A DNA stretch of 44,324 nucleotides. Origin: an uncultured Eubacteriales bacterium. Its GTDB lineage: Bacteria > Bacillota > Clostridia > Oscillospirales > Oscillospiraceae. Below the pieces are notes generated by a model. It made no database searches and had not been told where the DNA came from. It worked only from the letters and a program-made list of their open reading frames with translations. A program made the position numbers and the translations under genes. Location of the stretch: positions 1 through 44,324 of the forward strand of contig ONPN01000042.1 in assembly GCA_900319695.1 (NCBI GenBank). Reading direction: 5' to 3'. Position 1 is the first letter of the stretch. Every line of letters starts with the position of its first letter. Positions 22,746-30,411 of the stretch are shown here, in pieces.

Positions 22746-24956
22746 TCACTTTGCGGCCGCGGCCGTCTCTGTCGGGACGTCCAGGCGCTGGCGCGCAACC
22801 AGCTCCGCGAAGAAGCCGTTTTTCGCGATCAGCTCGTCATAGGTGCCGTCCTCCATGATGTGCCCCTTGTCGAGCACGAGGATGCGGTCGCAGTTGCGGA
22901 TGGTGGAGAGGCGGTGCGCGATGACGATGCGGGTGCACTTGAGCTTGTCGAGCGCGTCCGACACCTGCTTCTGCGTGCGGTTGTCAAGGGCGGAGGTCGC
23001 CTCGTCGAAGATCAGGATCTTGGGCTTCGGCGCGACCGCGCGCGCGATCATCAGCCTCTGCTTCTGGCCGCCGGAGATACCGCCCGCGCCCTCGGCAATG
23101 ATGGTCTGCATGCCCATGGGCATGGCGCGGATATCGTCGGCAATGCCCGCCATCTCAGCTGCCGCCCAGGCGTCGTCCAGCGTGAGCTGGGGCGCGGAGA
23201 TGACGATGTTGGAGTAGATGTCCCCCTGGAAGAGGCTGCCGTCCTGGGTGACGGCGCCGATCCTGCGGCGCAGGGAGCGCAGATCCAGCTTGGACATGTC
23301 CTTGCCGTCGTAGTAGATGGCGCCCTTTTCCGGGGTCTCAAAGCCGAGCATCAGGCGCACCAGCGTGGATTTGCCGCAGCCGGTCGTGCCGACGAGGGCG
23401 ATGTACTCTCCCGCCTTGATCTTGAGACTCATCCCGTCGACCACATAGGGCATGGTGTCGGTATAGCGGAAGTAGACGTTTGAAAGCTCGATCGCGCCGT
23501 TGAGAGAGGTCACCATGGTCTTGTTCTCGGAGGACTCGGGCTCCGCCTTGAGGATGGGCTCCGCCATTTCGAGGATGGGCTTGATCTGGGCAACCGACAG
23601 GGCCATGCCCGTCAGCGCGCCGAAAGCGCCGGAGACCATGCCGAAGGCCGCGTTAAAGGCGATGTACTCCGAGCCGCTGACTTTGGTCTGCACCGCGAGG
23701 TAGTAGAGCACGACCGTACCGAGCAGCTCAATGGCCAGGGAGATCGCCCCATTTACCTTGATGAACAGGGGCGGGTTATAGGTGAGCTCGGCGACCTTGG
23801 AGTAGGCGTCCGCCCAGCGGGCGAAGGCGCGCTTCTCCGCGCCGGCGAGCTTGACCTTCTGTACGCCGGAGACCATGGCAAAGGCGATGCCGTTCTCCTT
23901 CGCCCCCAGCTCCATGGCCTGCTTGCTGATGCTCATCTGCCGGAAGGAGGCGATCAGGCTGACCGCGAGCGAGGCGGCCAGGATCAGCAGCGCCGGGGTC
24001 ACCAGCGCGGGCGCGTAGTGGAAGATCTGCGTGATGTACAGCAGACTCGTCAGCGCCCCGAGGCCCGTGGAGAAGACGCTGCCCAGCAGCAGACTGCTCA
24101 GCTGATTGACGGAGTTTGAGCGGCTGGACAGTTCGCCCGAGGAGAACTTGCGGAAGAAGTTGGCCGGCAGGTTCATAATACGCATCATGACCGCGGCCTC
24201 CACGGCGAGGGAGGTCTTGATCTCGAGGCGGCTCATCATCAGCTCGCGCACGCTTGTGATGATCTGGCTGGAGAGGATGGCCGTCAGCATAAAGACCGCC
24301 GTGCCGACCAGCAGATTCGTGCTCCCGCTGTCCAGCACGAAGCCGGTGAGCACGCGGGTGATGGGCGTCGCCACCATGCCGAAGAGCGTGACAAGCAGAG
24401 ACATGGCGACGATGGCGACATAATCGCCGACGTCCAGGCAGTTTGTGAGGTACTTGATCAGGTCCGCAATACCGAGTTTCTTAAGGGGCAGGGGCTTATA
24501 GAAGCAGATCGCCTCCGCCTCAAACGCCTCCGCTGTCTTTTTGTTGAGGTTCTCCTTTTTGCCGCTTGCCGGATCCCGGTACCAGTAGCCCTTGACCTGC
24601 TTGGGCATGAGAGCCACGGGCAGGCCGTCCTCCTTGCGGAAGGCGATCATCGGGCCGTAGGCGTCCTTGTACCAGTCCTCTTCGAGCCTGACGCCGCGGC
24701 GCATGATGCCGTGCGGACGCAGGCAGTATTCCAAGGCCTCGTCCGCGTCGTGGATGCTGCCGGGGATTTCAACAGGCTTTGCGCGGTAATACTTCAGAAT
24801 GTCGTCAATGGCCGCCTTGGTGATGACGCGGTTGTCCTCCAGGTCGTTAGCGCCGCGCTGTCCGAGCACGACGGAGGCCATGCGAAAAATGGATTCTTCA
24901 AAGGTGTCCTGATCCTGCTGCTTGCGCATCCGGATCTGTTCGTCAAACCATCCCAT
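22746..24956 (-). CDS. ABC exporter (NHLM-type second transporter, ATPase fused to permease)
   Basis: A 736-residue exporter half. Residues 1-150 are an extra cytoplasmic N-terminal domain without peptidase residues, as in the second transporter of NHLM-type bacteriocin systems. About 165-460 hold six membrane helices. The ATPase domain has Walker A GTTGCGKST (523-531), signature ISGGQ (627-631), Walker B ILIFDEATSALD and the His of IVIAHRLST. GAGGAGG precedes the ATG. It starts 13 bases after the C39 transporter gene, so the two are very likely co-produced and may form a heterodimer or act in sequence on leader peptides. Confidence 0.92.
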   Translation of the reverse strand: MGWFDEQIRMRKQQDQDTFEESIFRMASVVLGQRGANDLEDNRVITKAAIDDILKYYRAKPVEIPGSIHDADEALEYCLRPHGIMRRGVRLEEDWYKDAYGPMIAFRKEDGLPVALMPKQVKGYWYRDPASGKKENLNKKTAEAFEAEAICFYKPLPLKKLGIADLIKYLTNCLDVGDYVAIVAMSLLVTLFGMVATPITRVLTGFVLDSGSTNLLVGTAVFMLTAILSSQIITSVRELMMSRLEIKTSLAVEAAVMMRIMNLPANFFRKFSSGELSSRSNSVNQLSSLLLGSVFSTGLGALTSLLYITQIFHYAPALVTPALLILAASLAVSLIASFRQMSISKQAMELGAKENGIAFAMVSGVQKVKLAGAEKRAFARWADAYSKVAELTYNPPLFIKVNGAISLAIELLGTVVLYYLAVQTKVSGSEYIAFNAAFGMVSGAFGALTGMALSVAQIKPILEMAEPILKAEPESSENKTMVTSLNGAIELSNVYFRYTDTMPYVVDGMSLKIKAGEYIALVGTTGCGKSTLVRLMLGFETPEKGAIYYDGKDMSKLDLRSLRRRIGAVTQDGSLFQGDIYSNIVISAPQLTLDDAWAAAEMAGIADDIRAMPMGMQTIIAEGAGGISGGQKQRLMIARAVAPKPKILIFDEATSALDNRTQKQVSDALDKLKCTRIVIAHRLSTIRNCDRILVLDKGHIMEDGTYDELIAKNGFFAELVARQRLDVPTETAAAAK

Positions 24957-24969
24957 TCTTCACACCTCC

Positions 24970-27150
24970 TCAGTCGCTGGAAATGAGCTCTGTATAGTAG
25001 CCGCCCCTGGCGTAGAGCTCCTCATGGGTGCCGCGCTCGATGACCTTGCCCTTGTCGAGGACAATGATCTCGTCGCAGTCGCGTATGGTGGACAGACGGT
25101 GGGCGATCACGATGCAGGTGATGCCGCGCTCCTTGACGGCCTTGACCAGCTCATACTCGGTCTTGGCGTCCAGCGCGGAGGTAGCCTCGTCCATGATGAT
25201 GACGGAGGGATCCTGGGCCAGGACGCGCGCGATCTCGATGCGCTGGCGCTGGCCGCCTGAGAGATCCTTGCCGCCCTCTGTGAGCTTGCCGTAGAAGCCG
25301 CCGTCGCGCGCCATGATGTCGTCGTAGATCTGGGCGTCGCGCGCGGCGAGGATCATCTCGAAGTCCTCGATGGAGTTGTCCCACATCTTGATGTTGTTGG
25401 CAATGGTGTCCTCAAAGAGGGTGATCTCCTGGTCGACGACCGCGACCGAGCCGGTGAAGACGCTGCGGTCGATCTCGGAGATGGGTTTGCCGTCGAAGAG
25501 GATCTCGCCGCTCCAGGGCTGATACAGTCCGGAGATCAGCTTGGAGAGCGTGGACTTGCCGCAGCCGGAGGTGCCGACAAAGGCGACGCGGCTACCGGGC
25601 TTCATGTTCATGGAAAAATGCTCGATCAGGGGCTTGCCGAGGCGGGAGTAGCCGAAGCTCACATCCCTGAGCTCCACCGCACCGGAGAGCTTGGAGTAGT
25701 CCGCGTCCTCCTGCAGCGGCGTATCGCTGAAGCTGGGGTCTGTGGGATACTGCATGACGTCCTCGACGCGCTCCATATCGGTGCGCATCTCCTGGATGGT
25801 CTGTCCTGCCGAGACCAGCGTCATGGCAGGCGCCATGAAGGCGCTCAGAAAGCCCTGAAAGCTCATGATCGAACCGAGGGTGAACTCGCCGTGCATCGCG
25901 AGCCCCACGCCGATAACCATGACGGAGGCGCTGGCAATGGAGCTCAGCACAGCCGGGATCACACCGAGATACTGGTTGAGCTTGGCGTACTTCACTTTCT
26001 GGGTGTTGACCGAGGCCTGATAGCCGGCCCATTTCTGGAAGTAGCCGTTCTCCGCGCCGCTGGCCTTGATGGTCTCCACCATCTGGATACCGGAGACCGT
26101 GGCCGCGACGAGCTTGCCGGCGTCGCGCATCTGCACGCGCGTGATGTTCACGCGCTTGGAGGAGATAAGCTGGGACGTCAGAAGGTTGAGCACGATGGTC
26201 ACAATGCCGATGAGCGTGAGCAGGGGGCTGAGCCTGAGCATCACAAAGAGATAGAAGAACATCATAAGCGTGTTCAGCAGCAGCGGGGTCAGCGTGTTTA
26301 CCAGCGTGCCCGCGATGGTGGCGTTGGTGCTCTGGCGCTGGAGGATATCGCCCGCCATGCGCTGGGAGAAGAACTCCATCGGCATGCGCAGGATCTTCCA
26401 CATGTATTCACTGCTTCCAACAACGCTCATCTTGCCGTCGATCTTGCGCGAATAGATCGCCTGAACCCAGGAGACGACCACCTGCGCCAGCCCCATCAGG
26501 CTCAGCAGAAGGATAAACGGCATCAGCAGCTCGCGGTTCTCGCCGGTCAGAAGTCTGTCCATAAAGAAGCGGCTGAAGATGGGGTTGATGATGCCGAAAA
26601 GGGAGCTGATCACCGTCGAAATCAGCACGAAGGCCACCGCCGCGCCCGCGCCGCGCAGGCGCTTGCGGGCAAAGTCCAGCGTGCTCTTGCGTTTGCCGCC
26701 CGGCTCAAAGGCGGGCCCCGGGGTGATCTGCAGGCAAATGCCCGTAAAAGCCTGGTCAAGCTCCTCCATGGTGATCCTGACCTCGCCGCGGGCGGGATCG
26801 TTTATGTAGGCGTGCTTTCCCTGGAAACCGTCAAGCACCACAAAGTGGTTGAAGTTCCAGTGGATAATGCAGGGCAGGCTGATGCTGTCGCGCAGCGCAG
26901 AGAGCTCACAGCGAAAGCCCTGGGCCTCAAAGCCGTAGTTGCGTGCGGCGATCAGGATGTTTTTGGCGCTCGACCCGTCGCGGGAAACGCCGCAGTCAAG
27001 GCGTACCTGCTCAAGCGCCACCCACTTGTCATAATAGGCCATGATCATCGCCAGCGAGGCCGCGCCGCATTCCAGCGCCTCCATCTGCATGACGACCGGA
27101 ACCTTGGCCCGCTTTCCGATCACCGGTTTTTTTATCTTGTCCTTTGCCAT
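24970..27150 (-). CDS. C39 peptidase-containing ABC exporter (PCAT)
   Basis: A 726-residue exporter that cuts double-glycine leaders and moves the mature peptide out. The N-terminal C39 peptidase is intact: Gln22, Cys28 in ALECGAASLAMIMAYY, His102 in NFNHFVVLDGF and Asp118 in INDPARG. Six helices follow (about 165-455). The ATPase shows Walker A GTSGCGKST (526-534), DLSGGQRQR (629-637), VIIMDEATSALD and IAHRLST. Size and order fit NHLM-type peptidase/ATPase transporters. Within the window two genes have matching leaders, the peptide at 22480-22713 and the Cpl-7 protein at 28377-28706; these are its likely cargo. Confidence 0.95.
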   Translation of the reverse strand: MAKDKIKKPVIGKRAKVPVVMQMEALECGAASLAMIMAYYDKWVALEQVRLDCGVSRDGSSAKNILIAARNYGFEAQGFRCELSALRDSISLPCIIHWNFNHFVVLDGFQGKHAYINDPARGEVRITMEELDQAFTGICLQITPGPAFEPGGKRKSTLDFARKRLRGAGAAVAFVLISTVISSLFGIINPIFSRFFMDRLLTGENRELLMPFILLLSLMGLAQVVVSWVQAIYSRKIDGKMSVVGSSEYMWKILRMPMEFFSQRMAGDILQRQSTNATIAGTLVNTLTPLLLNTLMMFFYLFVMLRLSPLLTLIGIVTIVLNLLTSQLISSKRVNITRVQMRDAGKLVAATVSGIQMVETIKASGAENGYFQKWAGYQASVNTQKVKYAKLNQYLGVIPAVLSSIASASVMVIGVGLAMHGEFTLGSIMSFQGFLSAFMAPAMTLVSAGQTIQEMRTDMERVEDVMQYPTDPSFSDTPLQEDADYSKLSGAVELRDVSFGYSRLGKPLIEHFSMNMKPGSRVAFVGTSGCGKSTLSKLISGLYQPWSGEILFDGKPISEIDRSVFTGSVAVVDQEITLFEDTIANNIKMWDNSIEDFEMILAARDAQIYDDIMARDGGFYGKLTEGGKDLSGGQRQRIEIARVLAQDPSVIIMDEATSALDAKTEYELVKAVKERGITCIVIAHRLSTIRDCDEIIVLDKGKVIERGTHEELYARGGYYTELISSD

Positions 27151-27160
27151 CCGTCAGCCC

Positions 27161-27580
27161 TCATTTATTGAACAGCAGGCTGAGCACCTGCGTGTATTTA
27201 TAGCTGACGCGCACGTTATAAAAGCCGTCGGAGAGACCCGTCTGCGCGGTGGCGATGATGAGACCGTTGGAGTCCCGGCCGACGTTGGCGACCGTGCAGG
27301 TATGCTCACCGGCGGTGACGGTCATGCCCTCCTCAATGTTTTTGGCGAAGTTCTGATCCGTGAAACGGATGGTCATCAAACCGCCCTTCACCTCGGCGCT
27401 GCCCTCTGCATAGCTTTCGACCACCGCGGAAGAGCTCCAGATCAGCAGGCCCGCGAGCAGCAGCACAACGGCCAGCAGGATCACCCAGACGGTGGGGCTG
27501 GTCACGCGCAGATAGTCGTTGAGCTGCTCCGGCGACGAGATGCGGTCGATGCTTTTTTCGCGAAACAGGTTTTGTTCCAT
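27161..27580 (-). CDS. short HlyD-like membrane fusion protein of the exporter
   Basis: A 139-residue protein with a cytoplasmic N-terminus (EQNLFREKSIDRISSPEQLNDYLRV), one membrane helix (about 31-51) and a small extracellular beta domain (GSAEVKGGLMTIRFTDQN, EGMTVTAGEHTCTVANVG). The N-terminus and helix match the adaptor subunits of NHLM-type export systems, but the long coiled-coil hairpin of normal adaptors (250-400 residues) is absent. It could be a minimal cap for export across a single membrane. AAGGAG lies before the ATG; the transporter gene begins 10 bases after its stop. Confidence 0.75.
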   Translation of the reverse strand: MEQNLFREKSIDRISSPEQLNDYLRVTSPTVWVILLAVVLLLAGLLIWSSSAVVESYAEGSAEVKGGLMTIRFTDQNFAKNIEEGMTVTAGEHTCTVANVGRDSNGLIIATAQTGLSDGFYNVRVSYKYTQVLSLLFNK

Positions 27581-27612
27581 GTTTTTCTCCTTATCCTCCG
27601 TTGTGTGTGCGC

Positions 27613-27918
27613 TCAGTCGTTCACGATATTCAGGATATCGACGAAGCCCGTCACCTCAAAGATCTCCATAATGGCCTCGCTCACATGGCGAAGGGTCATG
27701 CCGCCCTTTTTCGCCATGAGCTTCTGTGCCGAGAGCAGCACACGAAGTCCGGCAGAGGAGATGTACTCCAGCTTTTCAAGGTCCAGCTCCAGTCTGTCCG
27801 CGCCGTCCAGCGCCTCTCTGAGCTCGCCCTCAAGCTGGGGCGCGGTAGTCGTGTCCAGACGTCCCTCCAGCGCTGTGTTCAAAACGCCGTTATCCATTGC
27901 TTTTTCAATCTTGAGCAT
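27613..27918 (-). CDS. STAS-domain protein (anti-sigma factor antagonist type)
   Basis: A 101-residue single STAS domain, like SpoIIAA/RsbV. The loop that carries the phosphorylation site in this family reads YISSAGLRVLL (about 52-62). Members usually bind an anti-sigma kinase in their unphosphorylated form and so release a sigma factor. No anti-sigma kinase, phosphatase or sigma factor is encoded in the window. It is the first gene of the exporter operon, directly after promoter 28008-28036, and AGGAGG precedes the ATG. It may couple exporter activity to a regulatory switch, or act on a partner encoded elsewhere. Confidence 0.85.
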   Translation of the reverse strand: MLKIEKAMDNGVLNTALEGRLDTTTAPQLEGELREALDGADRLELDLEKLEYISSAGLRVLLSAQKLMAKKGGMTLRHVSEAIMEIFEVTGFVDILNIVND

Positions 27919-28007
27919 TGCTGTGTCCTCCTGTTTTCTGTTCTGTGCGCAGCGCGGCGGCTGTCTCCACAGATACTTTCCCCAAGGGGGTATACATTTA
28001 CAGGATA

Positions 28008-28036
28008 ATTATACTCTCCCCCCCGGGCGAAATCAA
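28008..28036 (-). promoter_or_regulatory. sigma-A promoter of the STAS-exporter operon
   Basis: Minus-strand TTGATT (28036-28031), 17 bases, perfect TATAAT (28013-28008). The 83-base leader contains a CCCC-TT-GGGG hairpin and an AGGAGG site before the STAS gene. Confidence 0.7.
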
Positions 28037-28055
28037 CGGTCTGTGTTGATTTTTT

Positions 28056-28281
28056 ATGTAAATCCCCATGCGGTAATGCCGCACCACGATGAATAAAAGC
28101 TGATTCATGGGGATTTACATGTGCATGAAATCCGGTTGCCGCGTGAGCGGCGAGGACACCACGATACATGAAAGCATAGTCAGCATGGGGATTTACTTGT
28201 GCATGAATTCCGGTTGCCCCGCCAGGGGCGAGGAATTCGCACATTTAAATCTTACTATGGAAGCGTCAGCTTTCATAGTAA
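28056..28281. repeat. triple-hairpin repeat, copy C, with internal 78-base tandem duplication
   Basis: Hairpin 1 (28056-28120) pairs ATGTAAATCCCCATG with CATGGGGATTTACAT exactly. Two GGTT/GA hairpins follow: 28131-28156 with inner stem GCCGC/GCGGC, and 28205-28238 with inner GCCCC/GGGGC and outer GAATTCC/GGAATTC. CATGGGGATTTAC recurs at 28184, giving a 78-base tandem unit. Hairpin 3 (28252-28281) pairs TTACTATGGAAGC with GCTTTCATAGTAA. It fills most of the 458-base gap between the Cpl-7 gene and the STAS gene, outside the STAS promoter. Confidence 0.75.
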
Positions 28282-28323
28282 ATCAAGCTTCCCTGAACAT
28301 GGGCGTTTTGGGCATTCAAACAA

Positions 28324-28354
28324 TGGGGGCAGCGCCTTTGCGGCCCTGCCCCCT
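28324..28354 (-). terminator. probable terminator of the Cpl-7 leader gene
   Basis: About 23 bases after the stop, on the minus strand, AGGGGGCAG pairs with CTGCCCCC around a GC-rich inner loop, followed by ATTGTTTG. The T-content is modest. Confidence 0.45.
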
Positions 28355-28376
28355 GTTTCGGTGCGTGATTCGGTTT

Positions 28377-28706
28377 TTACCGCCAGATCATGTTGTTGAC
28401 GAGTTTCTGAACCTGATCGGGGTCATAGCCCGCGCGGATCAGGTTGTTGCGGCGGGCGGCGCCGTCGCCGTACTTGCCGTTCATCACGTCGTTCGCGACA
28501 GGGCCGTAGCCCTTGCACAGGGCGTTGACCAGGGACTGAACGTCGTTATAGTTATAGCCCGCGGCCGCGAGGTTTCTCTTGCGCGCCTCGCCGTCGCCGT
28601 ACTTGCCGGCCAGAACGTCATAGGCGCAGGCCAGATTTGCGGTCACGCCGCCGGAAACGGCGTTAAGCTGCTCCTCGTTGAGGACGGTTTTGTTCTCTTC
28701 ACTCAT
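28377..28706 (-). CDS. double-glycine leader fused to two Cpl-7 (CW_7) cell-wall-binding repeats
   Basis: A 109-residue protein. Residues 1-20 (MSEENKTVLNEEQLNAVSGG) are a bacteriocin-type leader ending in Gly-Gly. The remaining 89 residues are two tandem units of about 40 (AYDVLAGKYGDGEARKRNL...AGYNYNDVQSLVN and ANDVMNGKYGDGAARRNNL...AGYDPDQVQKLVN). These match the Cpl-7 lysozyme repeat pattern (V-x-x-G-K-[WY]-G-x-G-x-x-R...L-x-x-A-G-Y-x-x-x-x-V-Q-x-x-V-N), with Trp replaced by Tyr. Cpl-7 repeats bind peptidoglycan muropeptides. There is no catalytic domain and no Sec signal. It was started at the ATG 8 bases after AGGAGG. It has its own strong promoter just upstream of the exporter operon, so the C39 transporter is the likely exporter. 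It contains two cysteines. Confidence 0.85.
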   Translation of the reverse strand: MSEENKTVLNEEQLNAVSGGVTANLACAYDVLAGKYGDGEARKRNLAAAGYNYNDVQSLVNALCKGYGPVANDVMNGKYGDGAARRNNLIRAGYDPDQVQKLVNNMIWR

Positions 28707-28753
28707 GATATGCTCCTCCTTGTAATCTGTTTTTCTCACCTGAGTCTGGCTGT

Positions 28754-28782
28754 ATTATAGCAAAGGAGCACGTTTTTGTCCA
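28754..28782 (-). promoter_or_regulatory. strong sigma-A promoter of the Cpl-7 leader gene
   Basis: Minus-strand TGGACA (28782-28777), 17 bases, perfect TATAAT (28759-28754), about 48 bases before the ATG. One mismatch to consensus overall suggests high expression. Confidence 0.75.
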
Positions 28783-28808
28783 TATTTTGAGCGGCAGTTT
28801 CAGAATTG

Positions 28809-28975
28809 TTAAGGAAACACCGCATAATCCGTCTTCGGCATCTTCCGGAAAAATTGCGCTCTGATTTTGTCACTTTTTCTTGAAATACACAAAGTATTCC
28901 TGCGAAAAACTGCCTTCATCAGAACTCAATTTTTCTCGAAATCTGCTCTTGCCGAATTATGCGGTGTCTCCTTAA
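28809..28975. repeat. TTGA/TGC-loop palindromic repeat, copy 2 (full length, MITE-like)
   Basis: 167 bases with inverted ends TTAAGGAAACACCGCATAAT and ATTATGCGGTGTCTCCTTAA (one mismatch over 20). The apex is TTTTTC-TTGA-AATAC-ACAAA-GTATT-CC-TGC-GAAAAA. No gene inside. Its right end overlaps the TAA stop codon of spoVAE, and its left end lies about 27 bases upstream of the -35 of the Cpl-7 gene promoter. Confidence 0.75.
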
Positions 28976-29346
28976 GGTTCTCCCTTGTCCTTCGGTCTGC
29001 CCAGCAGAGAGACGATGAGCCCTGCCAGAACCGCCGCGCCGAGGCCGGCGGAGGCCGCCGTAAATTCTCCGGAGAAGACGCCGAGAAAGCCCTTCTCCGC
29101 CACCGCCTGCCGCACACCCCGGGCAATGGCGCTGCCGAAGCCGGTCAGCGGCACGCTCGCCCCGGCGCCGGCCCAGTCGATCAGCGGCTCATAGAGGCCA
29201 AGCGCCCCGAGCACCACCCCGGCCACCACATAGCTTGTGAGGATGCGGGCGGGCGTGAGCTTGGTATAGTCGATCAGCACCTGTCCGACCAGGCAGAGCA
29301 GGCCCCCGACCAGAAAGGCCCTGCCGTAAGGGAGCAGGACATTCAT
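28972..29346 (-). CDS. spoVAE: stage V sporulation protein AE (SpoVAEb type)
   Basis: A 124-residue membrane protein of the SpoVA channel that brings dipicolinic acid into the forespore. Four hydrophobic segments are visible; family signatures include FLVGGLLCLVGQVLIDYTKLTPARILTSYV and PLTGFGSAIARG. Length fits (about 116-125). The ATG overlaps the spoVAD stop (ATGA). The frame ends at a TAA that lies in the terminal repeat of the MITE-like element at 28809-28975, so the original 3' end may have been altered slightly. The usual neighbour spoVAC is not in the window. Confidence 0.93.
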   Translation of the reverse strand: MNVLLPYGRAFLVGGLLCLVGQVLIDYTKLTPARILTSYVVAGVVLGALGLYEPLIDWAGAGASVPLTGFGSAIARGVRQAVAEKGFLGVFSGEFTAASAGLGAAVLAGLIVSLLGRPKDKGEP

Positions 29347-30356
29347 GCGCGCTCCCCCCTCTCGATCGTGACCGCGTGGCACACACCGGGGATGGAGCAG
29401 CCCTGCTGGCAGGTCAGCGGGGACATGAGCGCCCCGGTGCCCGCAAAGAGGACGCGCCGCCACACGCCGCGCTCCATAGCCGGGAGGATGTGCGCGCACA
29501 GGACCGCCGCCGAGCAGCCGCAGCCCGAGCCGCCCGCGTGTACGTCCTGGGTCAGCAGATCATAGATCAGCACTCCGCAATCGAGGTATTTAAGCCCCGG
29601 CGAGAGGCCGTCCTTCTGCAAGAGATCCTGGAGGATGTCATGGCCCACCGCGCCGAGATCGCCGGTAAAGACCGCGTCGTAGTCGTCAAAATCCCGCCCC
29701 GTGTCGTCAAAATGGGCAAGCAGCGTATCGTGGGCCGCCGGGGCCATGGCCGCGCCCATGTTGTTGGCGTCGGTCACCCCCGCGTCCACAACACGGCCCG
29801 TCGTCACATGGGTGATGTTGAGCGCACCGCCGTCGCGCGCGAGCAGTACCGCCCCCGCGCCCGTGACCGTCCACTGGGAGGACGGCGTACGCTGTCCTCC
29901 GTATTCCAGAGGAAAGCGATACTGCCGCTCCGCCGCACAGAAGTGGGAGCCGGTAAAGGCCAGGGCCGAGCTCAGGCCGCCTCCATCCAGCAGGAGTGCC
30001 GCGAGGGCGAGGCCCTCCGCCATGGTGGAGCAGGCGCCGTAGAGTCCGAGATAGGGTATCCCCCGCTCCTTGACCGCGAAGGCGGAGCTGACGCACTGGT
30101 TGAGCAAGTCCCCGCCGAGAATACAGTCCGGCTTCACCCCGTCCGCCTTTTGGAGACAGTGATCCAGACAGCGGCCGAGCATCGTGGTCTCCGCCTTTTC
30201 CCAGCTGTCCTGCCCAAAATAGGAGTCGGCGGACACCTCGTCAAAGCCCTTTTTCAGCGGGCCCGCTCCCTCCTTGCCGCCGACCACAGACGCGCAGGCG
30301 AGCACACCCGGCCTCTCAGGCAGGGCGAGGGTACGCTTTCCGATCCGTTTTGCCAT
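29343..30356 (-). CDS. spoVAD: stage V sporulation protein AD
   Basis: A 337-residue thiolase-fold protein that binds dipicolinic acid during spore formation. Characteristic stretches are GCSIPGVCHAVTIE near the C-terminus, YGACSTMAEGLALAA in the middle, SHFCAAERQYRFPLEYG and TGDLGAVGHDIL. Length is right (about 338). The start was set at the ATG 8 bases after AAGGTG; 26 further in-frame codons upstream have no ribosome binding site. Normally the order is spoVAC-AD-AE; here the gene upstream is a cytidylate-kinase-like gene behind a terminator, so the AD-AE pair stands alone. A forespore sigma-G promoter is expected but I could not identify one with confidence. Confidence 0.95.
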   Translation of the reverse strand: MAKRIGKRTLALPERPGVLACASVVGGKEGAGPLKKGFDEVSADSYFGQDSWEKAETTMLGRCLDHCLQKADGVKPDCILGGDLLNQCVSSAFAVKERGIPYLGLYGACSTMAEGLALAALLLDGGGLSSALAFTGSHFCAAERQYRFPLEYGGQRTPSSQWTVTGAGAVLLARDGGALNITHVTTGRVVDAGVTDANNMGAAMAPAAHDTLLAHFDDTGRDFDDYDAVFTGDLGAVGHDILQDLLQKDGLSPGLKYLDCGVLIYDLLTQDVHAGGSGCGCSAAVLCAHILPAMERGVWRRVLFAGTGALMSPLTCQQGCSIPGVCHAVTIERGERA

Positions 30357-30411
30357 ATAACCACACCTTTCGTTGTTGATACAGGATGGTATTAGCATGT
30401 CCCCGAAAGAT

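Noticed and set aside
27879-28244. minus-strand frame over the tandem hairpin region
   Set aside because: Runs through repeat, promoter and STAS start; no ribosome binding site.
28056-28281. CRISPR-like array
   Set aside because: Only two to three long imperfect units with internal hairpins, no regular short repeats or unique spacers, no cas genes.
28107-28760. plus-strand frame with repeated MGIYxCMxSGC units
   Set aside because: Produced by the 78-base tandem hairpin repeat and the antisense of the Cpl-7 gene; no ribosome binding site.
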